Shown in pieces: positions 57,602 to 64,000 of a stretch of DNA of 64,000 nt. Each line of letters begins with the position of its first letter. The stretch's first letter is position 1. Source of the DNA: CBFDBF01 sp050293315 (GTDB taxonomy: Bacteria > Pseudomonadota > Gammaproteobacteria > Chromatiales > Chromatiaceae); contig JBNKMS010000005.1 in NCBI GenBank assembly GCA_050293315.1, positions 17,592 to 81,591 on the forward strand, written 5' to 3'. The translations under genes and the position numbers were made by a program. Below the pieces are notes generated by a model. It ran no database searches. It was not told the origin of the DNA and worked only from the letters and a program-made list of their open reading frames with translations.

Positions 57602-58477
57602 CTACGCCAAGAGCCGCGAGAGTACATGCAACTCCTCAGATTCCCCCATAAACCTCTCTTCCACCTTCGCCAGTAGATCACTATCTAGACCTGGAACATC
57701 CTGCAACGCCTCAATTTTACCTAGGGCGACGCTTGCCCCATCAACATTCTGCTCTAACCATTCAGATACTCCCCGTATAAGACAAGCGCCATATTTGTAT
57801 TCCGGATCACACTCGCCGGTCGCCAGAGAGACTGTTGTTTGAACCACCATATCAGGCAAATGCCAACGATGAGCTAGCCACTCCCCTGCCCCGATCCAGT
57901 CAATCCCTATATATTCACGCTGTAAATCAATGATATCTAATTCCGGATTCGATAATTGCTGCTGTAAGAGTTTTGATAGCTCCATTGGAAAGCCGTGGGC
58001 TAGGACCAGCCAACCAACATTATGCAGTAACCCACATAGATAAATCCCATCTGGGCTGGGGCGTTCATCAAATGGAATATGCTTTGCCAGCATCCTGGCT
58101 AATGTGGCGCAGCCAATGGATGCAAACCAATACCCAGGCAAATCGAAGCCTTTGCATTTGGTAGTTCTAAACACACTGCCAATGGATACGCTAATAGCGA
58201 GGGACTTAACTGTATTAAGCCCCAATACTCGGATGATGGCCTCTTGCACCGAATTTATCGGTTGCTTCTGCCCAAAGTAGGCAGAATTGGCTAGGCCGAC
58301 AATCCTTGCGGAGAGTCCTGGGTCTTGGCTGATAATTTTGGCTAGATGGTCTATCTCTACATCGGCATCAGACACCACCTCCAGGAGCCGACTTGCTGTA
58401 ATAGATAGTGGCGGCAGGTGTTTTATCTCCAGCATTTCTCGCCTAACTCTAATCGGCTTGCCCGAATCCGAATCCAT
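57602..58477 (-). CDS. HDOD domain protein
   Basis: A 291-residue protein with the HDOD fold: LPPLSITASRLLEVVSDAD, ISQDPGLSARIVGLANSAYFG, VLGLNTVKSLAISVSIGSVF, then GYWFASIGCATLARML and a CGLLHNVGWLVLAHGFP segment carrying the His-Asx pair partly changed to HN. HDOD proteins regulate signalling, often with c-di-GMP, and rarely hydrolyse anything. No other domain. Same strand as the GAF-GGDEF gene, about 130 nt upstream. Confidence 0.9.
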   Translation of the reverse strand: MDSDSGKPIRVRREMLEIKHLPPLSITASRLLEVVSDADVEIDHLAKIISQDPGLSARIVGLANSAYFGQKQPINSVQEAIIRVLGLNTVKSLAISVSIGSVFRTTKCKGFDLPGYWFASIGCATLARMLAKHIPFDERPSPDGIYLCGLLHNVGWLVLAHGFPMELSKLLQQQLSNPELDIIDLQREYIGIDWIGAGEWLAHRWHLPDMVVQTTVSLATGECDPEYKYGACLIRGVSEWLEQNVDGASVALGKIEALQDVPGLDSDLLAKVEERFMGESEELHVLSRLLA

Positions 58478-58724
58478 ATTATTCTCCGCAACTAACTGCT
58501 AATACTCATAAAACGCAATGAGTGGTTAGGGTTATAATTGTCGTCCAATCCTTAGGAATCTTTAGCCCAAATCGTTAAATTCGGGCTCCTGGCACGAAAT
58601 ATTTGCTGGGATTCTAGTTCCTGTGAGACTATCTTATATAAATCATGTAGTCTATGTCAGTAGCATGATAATTAATTGGCATAGTTCACAATTCAACCGC
58701 AAATAACAGCAGATAGAGAGCACC

Positions 58725-59804
58725 ATGAAGAACACCGAGGCAGCAAAACACCCTACAATCAGCCCAGTTGAAGTGCCGCCTCACCCTGTATGGCCAACAC
58801 TAAGCACAGCTGCACAGGAGCAGCTGACAATAAAAATAAAGCAGCAGCTACAGGAGCGGGATGCGGTTCTGGTAGCGCACTACTATACCGACCCGGCGCT
58901 ACAGGCACTGGCAGAAGAGACCGGGGGCTGCGTTGCAGACTCCCTGGAAATGGCGCGCTTCGGAAGCGAACAGCAAGCTAAGACGCTGGTGGTGTGTGGT
59001 GTCCGCTTTATGGGTGAGACGGCAAAGATCCTGAACCCGGAAAAACGCGTCCTGATGCCGGATTTGGCCGCTACCTGCTCGCTTGATGAGGGCTGCCCCC
59101 CTGAGGAGTTCACCGCATTCTGTGACGCCCATCCTGAACACACTGTAGTGGTATATGCAAACACCAGTGCTGAGGTAAAAGCTCGCTCTGATTGGGTAGT
59201 TACCTCCGGTATAGCCCTTCCCATCATCCAGCATCTGGCGGCGAATGGAGAAAAGGTCCTGTGGGCCCCGGACAAGCACTTGGGAAACTATGTTCAAAGG
59301 ATTTCCGGGATAGATATGGTCTTCTGGCCAGGCTCCTGCGTGGTACATGAGGAGTTCAAGTCGGTTGCACTTGAGAGATTGCGCCGTCTCCACCCTGATG
59401 CGGCAGTTCTTGTCCACCCGGAATCTCCCGACAATATCGTTGAACAGGCGGATGTTATCGGCTCCACAACAGCGCTCATAAAAGCAGTAACTAGCATGGA
59501 TAACCAGGAGTTTATTGTCGCCACCGATAGTGGCATCTTTTATAAAATGCAGCAGTTGGCGCCGGAGAAGACACTGATTGAGGCGCCCACTGAAGGTGAA
59601 GGAGCGACCTGCGTAAGTTGCGCCCACTGCCCTTGGATGGCAATGAACTCCCTACACAATCTTTCGACACTACTCGATAGTGGAGAAGACAACGAGATCC
59701 ACATCGAATCGGAGCTAGGGGAAAAAGCCGCTCTCCCGATACGACGTATGCTAGATTTCGCCAAGGAGCATGGTATAGGCATGAAGAACAGTGGTAACGC
59801 CTGA
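58725..59804 (+). CDS. nadA: quinolinate synthase A
   Basis: A 359-residue [4Fe-4S] enzyme condensing iminoaspartate with dihydroxyacetone phosphate in NAD synthesis. Motifs are [38 protein letters not shown], the first cluster Cys in [25 protein letters not shown], and the last Cys in [15 protein letters not shown]. Full length. Divergent from the HDOD gene with a 247-nt gap. Confidence 0.96.
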   Translation: MKNTEAAKHPTISPVEVPPHPVWPTLSTAAQEQLTIKIKQQLQERDAVLVAHYYTDPALQALAEETGGCVADSLEMARFGSEQQAKTLVVCGVRFMGETAKILNPEKRVLMPDLAATCSLDEGCPPEEFTAFCDAHPEHTVVVYANTSAEVKARSDWVVTSGIALPIIQHLAANGEKVLWAPDKHLGNYVQRISGIDMVFWPGSCVVHEEFKSVALERLRRLHPDAAVLVHPESPDNIVEQADVIGSTTALIKAVTSMDNQEFIVATDSGIFYKMQQLAPEKTLIEAPTEGEGATCVSCAHCPWMAMNSLHNLSTLLDSGEDNEIHIESELGEKAALPIRRMLDFAKEHGIGMKNSGNA

Positions 59805-59820
59805 TCAACTACCAGCCGTA

Positions 59821-59856
59821 GATGGCGATATTCTGCCATCGAATTAGAATTTTTTT
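59821..59856 (+). terminator. candidate nadA terminator
   Basis: GATGGC (59821-59826) and GCCATC (59835-59840) form a six-bp stem, and a run of seven T follows at 59850-59856. The ten-nt gap between stem and T-run is long, so efficiency may be moderate. Confidence 0.45.
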
Positions 59857-60184
59857 CACTACGATATACGCATGCCATGGTCAATCCAGAACACTAGGGG
59901 AAACCCTTAGTCTTATTCTGGTAAACATCATCTGCGCTCGGTCTCTCCGTTATCAGATGTAAGATTTGTATGTAGATATCGTCGTGTTTAGTTGTGAAAA
60001 CCCCTCATACAGCGGGATCCAGTATAAGCATTATCTGATGTTGTAATATGCTATTTTAATTGAGAAAAATAGCTTGTACTTTGCATTGTTAAGACTCTTA
60101 CCGTACTATCAAACAAAGCCACTAGATAGAGCATTCTCCAAAGATTCCACCCTTGGAGAGTGATTGCTTAAGGAGAAATAATTA
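59857..60184. promoter_or_regulatory. upstream region of the NapC-Ank-FccAB operon
   Basis: A 328-nt AT-rich gap without a gene. It contains a perfect seven-bp stem TCTCCAA / TTGGAGA (60135-60141 and 60153-60159) just ahead of the ribosome site AAGGAG at 60171, so a 5' hairpin could affect translation. TTGCAT and TACTAT lie 17 nt apart just upstream (60084-60112), a weak promoter candidate. No clear regulator site was seen. Confidence 0.4.
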
Positions 60185-60706
60185 ATGCGTAACAGGAGAT
60201 CAATTGCCTTCCTGTCGTTGGTCTTTATCGCGGGGATTATCTTCGCACAGGTAGTTGATGTCGGTATAGAGGCAACCAACGAGTTGGAGTTTTGCACCTC
60301 GTGCCACTCCATGCAGATCAATCTTGAGGAATATAAGCAGACCGTCCATTATAGAAACGCTTCTGGTGTACGCGCTATCTGCTCAGACTGCCATGTACCA
60401 AAACCATTTATTCCAAAGGTGGTCTCCAAGATCGTAGCATCCAAGGATCTCTTCCATGAAATTATCGGCACCATTGACACCAGAGAGAAGTTTGAGCAGC
60501 GCCGCTGGGAGATGGCCAGTAGGGTATGGGAAAGAATGGAGGCAACCGATTCACGCGAGTGTCGTGATTGTCACGACTATTCTCAGATGGATCTCAGCAC
60601 TCAGACGCGCATAGCGCGCAAGCGCCATGACAAGGCAGCAGATCAAGGCAAAACCTGTATAGACTGCCACAAAGGGATAGCTCATGAAGAGCCAGATGAA
60701 CCATAG
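60185..60706 (+). CDS. NapC/NirT family tetrahaem cytochrome c
   Basis: A 173-residue protein with one N-terminal membrane anchor (about residues 6-25) and four CxxCH haem sites: C37-H41, C66-H70, C126-H130 and C158-H162. The first is followed by Met (CTSCHSM), as in NapC-type cytochromes where Met coordinates haem 1. These proteins usually exchange electrons between membrane quinol and periplasmic partners. It opens an operon with a periplasmic ankyrin protein and fccAB, so it may link the flavocytochrome to the quinone pool; direction is inference. AAGGAG lies upstream. Confidence 0.92.
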   Translation: MRNRRSIAFLSLVFIAGIIFAQVVDVGIEATNELEFCTSCHSMQINLEEYKQTVHYRNASGVRAICSDCHVPKPFIPKVVSKIVASKDLFHEIIGTIDTREKFEQRRWEMASRVWERMEATDSRECRDCHDYSQMDLSTQTRIARKRHDKAADQGKTCIDCHKGIAHEEPDEP

Positions 60707-60722
60707 GGATATAGGTGGACTC

Positions 60723-61667
60723 ATGCGCTATTCAAGACATCTTATTTTCCTCTTCCTTCTGTTACTGACTGCGGTCAGCATAGCCGACGAGGCACAGGAG
60801 AAAGAGCTTCGCTTGGCCGCTTCAATTGGTGACACAGAACACGTTGTACGCCTACTGGATGCGGGAGTTGCGGTGGATGCTGCAAACGAACTCGGCATAA
60901 CTCCTCTAATGATGGCGATAGAAAATAACAATATAGACACAGTTGTGCTGCTACTCTCACGCGGCGCTAATCTAGAAGCCAAGGCAGTAGCTGGATGCAC
61001 AGCACTGACCTTTGCAGCAGAGAACGGTCACTCTGCGATAACCGCAATGTTACTGGAGAGAGGTGCTGACCTCAGTGTCCGCACAGAATCTGGCTGGGAT
61101 GCCCTCTCCATTGCGGCAAAATACGGCCTGACAGACATGGTCGAACAACTACTGTATAAAGGCGCGGATGTAACCGGAAAGGATAAAAAGGGGCGTACCG
61201 CTCTGATGCATGCGGTGGAACACAACCATCCGAAAACTGTTGCCCTGCTCGCTGACGGTGGAAGCGACCTCAACAGCAGTAACCTTAACGGCTATACGCC
61301 GCTACAAATGGCAGCGGATCGAGGCTACTCCAGTGTCGTTGAGGTTTTAGTAGAAAAAGGCGCAGATATCGACGCCGCGGATCCAGACGGAGCATCGGCT
61401 CTGCTGATAGCCTCCTCTGGTGGCCATGTAGATATTGCCAAAACTCTACTAAAACATGGCGCCGATATTAATTTGCAAGATAATGAGGGGATCACACCCC
61501 TGATGGAAGCAGTGAACTCCGATTCACTTGCATTGGTAAAACTACTACTGGAGAGTGGTGCAGACAGAAGCATCCAGAGTAAAGCAGGCCATAGAGCAAT
61601 TGACATGGCCAAGATTAGAAAAAAAGGGGACAACGAAATAATCAAACTGCTGGGTAACGGCTCTTAA
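60723..61667 (+). CDS. exported ankyrin-repeat protein
   Basis: About 314 residues: a signal peptide (cleavage near SIA-D, residues 1-20), then nine ankyrin repeats of about 33 residues filling the mature protein, e.g. ELGITPLMMAIENNNIDTVVLLLSRGAN. There is no catalytic domain. I take the ATG at 60723, which gives the signal peptide; a longer frame from 60684 overlaps the NapC gene. In this operon it most likely acts as a periplasmic scaffold for the redox proteins. That is inference. Confidence 0.88.
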   Translation: MRYSRHLIFLFLLLLTAVSIADEAQEKELRLAASIGDTEHVVRLLDAGVAVDAANELGITPLMMAIENNNIDTVVLLLSRGANLEAKAVAGCTALTFAAENGHSAITAMLLERGADLSVRTESGWDALSIAAKYGLTDMVEQLLYKGADVTGKDKKGRTALMHAVEHNHPKTVALLADGGSDLNSSNLNGYTPLQMAADRGYSSVVEVLVEKGADIDAADPDGASALLIASSGGHVDIAKTLLKHGADINLQDNEGITPLMEAVNSDSLALVKLLLESGADRSIQSKAGHRAIDMAKIRKKGDNEIIKLLGNGS

Positions 61668-61746
61668 ATCGAGCCTGACCAGCACCTGATAATAGCTTTA
61701 TCCAACGAATACTCGTTTTGTAACTTGGAGAAACGAAGGAGGCAAC

Positions 61747-62376
61747 ATGATTAACCATACCATACATAGGGCTCTGCTGGCTGTCATTCTAGCCGTCAGC
61801 GCCACATCGGTAGCTGTAGCTGCTGATGCGGAGAAAAAGCCCGAGTTGTTAACCGGTGCCAGCGCTAGTATGTTGGGCGACACCTGTGCAGGCTGCCATG
61901 GCACCAATGGTGCAAGTAGTGGCCCAGCTACACCAACCATTTCCGGGCTATCCAAGGATTACTTCGTAGAAACCATGCAGGGATTTGCAAACGATGAAAT
62001 ACCCTCCACCGTCATGAACCGAATTGCCAAAGGTTACAGCGATGAAGAGCTTGGTATATTAGCCGATTATTTCGGTGACAAGCCATTTGTAAAGTCGAAG
62101 CAGAACTTCGATGCAGAGTTAGCCAAGAAAGGGGCCAAGCTACACGAAAAATATTGTGAAAAATGCCATGGTGATGGCGGTCAATCTGCCGACGATGATG
62201 CCGGCGTCTTGGCTGGACAGTGGAACCCTTATGTTCAATGGACTTTGGCTGACTTCAAGTCCGGGGATCGTGAAGCCTCCAAGAAAATGAAGAAAAAACT
62301 GCAGAAGTTACTGGATAGAGAGGGCAGCAAGGGCATTAATGCACTACTCAACTACTACGCCAGTCAGCAGAAATAA
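61747..62376 (+). CDS. fccA: flavocytochrome c sulfide dehydrogenase, di-haem cytochrome subunit
   Basis: A 209-residue exported cytochrome with a Sec signal (cleaved near AVA-A, about residue 25) and two haem sites, C47AGC-H51 and C137EKC-H141, in two cytochrome c4-like halves. GGAGG precedes the ATG. It is followed 18 nt later by fccB, the flavin subunit, fitting the FccA/FccB heterodimer that oxidises sulfide to sulfur in the periplasm. The two-domain size matches FccA. Confidence 0.9.
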   Translation: MINHTIHRALLAVILAVSATSVAVAADAEKKPELLTGASASMLGDTCAGCHGTNGASSGPATPTISGLSKDYFVETMQGFANDEIPSTVMNRIAKGYSDEELGILADYFGDKPFVKSKQNFDAELAKKGAKLHEKYCEKCHGDGGQSADDDAGVLAGQWNPYVQWTLADFKSGDREASKKMKKKLQKLLDREGSKGINALLNYYASQQK

Positions 62377-62394
62377 ATCGAGGAGAAGATATAG

Positions 62395-63684
62395 ATGAAA
62401 ATTACACGTAGAGGATTCATCCAGACAGCCGGCCTGGTAACTGCTGTAAGCGTGACAGGCGCTCCAATGCTTGCCTTTGGAGCAGGCAAAAAAGTGGTAG
62501 TAGTAGGTGGCGGTACCGGTGGTGCTACAGCAGCCAAATACATCAAAATGGCAGACCCGTCGGTGGAAGTAACTCTGGTTGAGGCCAATCAAAACTATCA
62601 CACCTGCTACATGAGCAATGAAGTCCTAGGAGGTGAGCGCACAATTGAATCTATCCGCTTTGGCTATGCTGGCCTGAGCGCACATGGCATCCAGGTAATA
62701 CATGACACGGTAACCGGGATAGATGCCAAGACCAAGGCGGTCAAGACAGCTGGTGGCAAAAGCCTCAACTATGACCGCTGTGTAGTTGCGCCAGGCATCG
62801 ACTTCAAATGGGAATCCCTGGAAGGTTACGATGCTAAGGTGTCTGACACCATCCCCCATGCCTGGAAGGCAGGACCGCAAACCGTAACCCTACGCAAGCA
62901 ACTGGAGGCGATGAAAGATGGTGGCACCGTGGTAATTGCAGCTCCACCTAATCCATTCCGTTGCCCACCAGGTCCTTACGAGCGCGCCAGCCTGATTGCC
63001 ATGTATCTGCAACAACAAAAGCCTAAATCAAAGGTTATCATTCTGGATCCAAAGGGTAAGTTTTCCAAGATGGGACTGTTCACCGGGGCCTGGAAAAAGC
63101 TGTATGGCTACGAAACAGAGAACGCACTAATCGAATGGCATGGCGCAAATGAAGAGGCAGGCGTGGTAAAGGTAAATGCCGCAAACCGCAGTGTGACAAC
63201 CGGGTTTGGTGATGAAATTAAGGCAGATGTGCTAAATGTCATTCCAGCACAGAAGGCTGGGAAAATCGCCTTTGATGCAGGTTTGGCCAATGACAAGGGC
63301 TGGTGCCCGGTAAATCTTGGTACATTTGAGTCAACCATCCACCCAGGCATACACGTCCTGGGAGATGCAAGTATCGCTACAGGCATGCCTAAATCTGGTT
63401 ACTCCGCCAACTCTCAGGCCAAGGTGTGTGCTGCAGCAATCGTGGCCCTACTCCAGGGTAAGGAGCCTGGCACACCGTCCTATGTCAACACCTGTTACTC
63501 TATCGCAGGCAAAGACTATGGCTTCTCAGTGGCAGCGGTATATCGTCTGGCCAAAGATGGCTCGAAGATAACCTCTGTCTCTGGCGGGCTCACTCCTGAT
63601 GATGCCAGCCCTGAGGTATTCAAGAAAGAAGTGGCATACGCCCACAGTTGGTACAACAACATTACCGACGATATATTTGGGTAA
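62395..63684 (+). CDS. fccB: flavocytochrome c sulfide dehydrogenase, flavin subunit
   Basis: A 429-residue flavoprotein exported by Tat ([13 protein letters not shown], twin Arg at 5-6). The FAD fold [13 protein letters not shown] starts near residue 38. Cys71 in YHTCYMSN is placed like the Cys that binds FAD covalently in FccB, and Cys190 ([11 protein letters not shown]) with Cys367 (NTCYS) match the active disulfide. Spacings of 119 and 177 residues agree with Cys42, Cys161 and Cys337 of the Allochromatium enzyme (119 and 176). It oxidises sulfide and passes electrons to FccA. Confidence 0.93.
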   Translation: MKITRRGFIQTAGLVTAVSVTGAPMLAFGAGKKVVVVGGGTGGATAAKYIKMADPSVEVTLVEANQNYHTCYMSNEVLGGERTIESIRFGYAGLSAHGIQVIHDTVTGIDAKTKAVKTAGGKSLNYDRCVVAPGIDFKWESLEGYDAKVSDTIPHAWKAGPQTVTLRKQLEAMKDGGTVVIAAPPNPFRCPPGPYERASLIAMYLQQQKPKSKVIILDPKGKFSKMGLFTGAWKKLYGYETENALIEWHGANEEAGVVKVNAANRSVTTGFGDEIKADVLNVIPAQKAGKIAFDAGLANDKGWCPVNLGTFESTIHPGIHVLGDASIATGMPKSGYSANSQAKVCAAAIVALLQGKEPGTPSYVNTCYSIAGKDYGFSVAAVYRLAKDGSKITSVSGGLTPDDASPEVFKKEVAYAHSWYNNITDDIFG

Positions 63685-63757
63685 GACAAACACCTCCACC
63701 GTCCGATCAGATATGGATGTCTGATCTGGCGGCCAGAGAGGTACAGAGCATATATTC

Positions 63758-63782
63758 AAGTGGGCGCAGTGCCCACTTTTTA
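63758..63782 (+). terminator. rho-independent terminator after fccB
   Basis: AAGTGGGC (63758-63765), a five-nt loop, then GCCCACTT (63771-63778) running into a T-rich tail. It is a good intrinsic terminator about 75 nt after the fccB stop and ends the operon. Confidence 0.85.
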
Positions 63783-63813
63783 TTGCTTGACTAGCCTGGA
63801 AATCTCACCAGGA

Positions 63814-63933
63814 TCCGGAATTTTGGGGCAACCTGGCAAAGCAGGTTGGATGATCGCCAGCCGAGGCATAGCCGTGGCTATGGCTCAAGGGGGATCGTCC
63901 AAGATGCGCAGCCAGGTTGTTCCAGAAACCGGA
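63814..63933. repeat. 120-bp near-palindromic intergenic element
   Basis: The two 60-nt halves are inverted copies with mismatches: TCCGGAATTTTGGGGCAACC against the complement of GGTTGTTCCAGAAACCGGA, and GAGGCATAGCC against GGCTATGGCTC at the centre (63873/63874). An inner AACCTG / CAGGTT pair adds a side hairpin. No gene inside. It resembles REP/BIME-type or MITE-like repeats. The remaining sequence to 64000 shows nothing I can name. Confidence 0.65.
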
Positions 63934-64000
63934 TAGAACAGAGTGTTATTCAAGGCGGCCTCGTCGATTGCCAGTAACAGTTTGATTTGAAATAACTATC

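Noticed and set aside
58899..59627. Minus-strand open frame of 242 codons
   Set aside because: Antisense to nadA; the nadA frame carries all cluster cysteines and family motifs.

Overview
The window looks like chromosomal DNA from a marine or halotolerant, sulfur-oxidising gammaproteobacterium of the Chromatiales/Thiotrichales type. The evidence is a flavocytochrome c sulfide dehydrogenase pair (fccAB), a complete system I cytochrome c maturation operon, ectoine synthesis genes beside Na+-coupled transporters, a FimW/FimX-like c-di-GMP locus of the kind known near type IV pilus control in Pseudomonas, and SpoT, RpoZ, RecG, UbiA/UbiC and EpmA/EpmB of gammaproteobacterial type. No tRNA, rRNA, CRISPR array, prophage or complete insertion sequence was seen.

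Layout. 1-3.1 kb: a CHASE2-type membrane Ser/Thr kinase cut by the window edge, with an unknown partner. 3.1-12.1 kb: a minus-strand housekeeping run (PEBP-like protein, ubiA, ubiC, recG, ridA, spoT, rpoZ, gmk, yicC). 12.2-14.8 kb: a plus-strand, translationally coupled Ser/Thr kinase, PP2C phosphatase and RNase PH operon. 14.8-25.7 kb: ccmABCDEFGHI, then a di-haem cytochrome c peroxidase and a large PAS/GGDEF/EAL protein, all on the minus strand and mostly overlapping by 4 nt. 25.8-26.8 kb: rdgB and a small membrane protein. 26.9-30.4 kb: an AT-rich patch of short, poorly characterised plus-strand genes with two attC-like sequences; it looks acquired. 30.5-34.2 kb: rsgA, a ZIP transporter, a lipoprotein and nhaA. 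34.3-38.0 kb: ectABC plus an SSF symporter, with a candidate sigma70 promoter 250 nt upstream of ectA. 38.3-45.5 kb: membrane proteins, a TPR-sulfotransferase, a DMT permease, a nitroreductase, a DUF188 protein and a DEAD-box helicase. 45.5-48.4 kb: accessory DNA with a decayed glutaredoxin, a lipoprotein with three PAN-like repeats, YceI/cytochrome b561, a 41-residue lysine-rich protein and a 271-bp palindromic element. 48.4-51.0 kb: the EF-P modification locus (epmA, efp, divergent epmB). 51.3-58.5 kb: the FimW-like and FimX-like proteins, a 5'-nucleotidase, a GAF-GGDEF protein and an HDOD protein. 58.7-63.7 kb: nadA, then a periplasmic redox operon (NapC/NirT-type tetrahaem cytochrome, periplasmic ankyrin protein, fccA, fccB), a terminator and a 120-bp palindrome.

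How the genes work together. The Ccm operon supplies holocytochromes for the peroxidase, the NapC-type cytochrome and FccA found in the same window. EctABC, the SSF carrier and NhaA make up a salt-stress neighbourhood. At least three c-di-GMP proteins, two with changed catalytic motifs, together with a PilZ-like protein suggest signalling for surface motility. The least explained parts are the NapC-Ank-FccAB operon, the PAN-repeat lipoprotein, the poly-lysine miniprotein and the palindromic intergenic elements.
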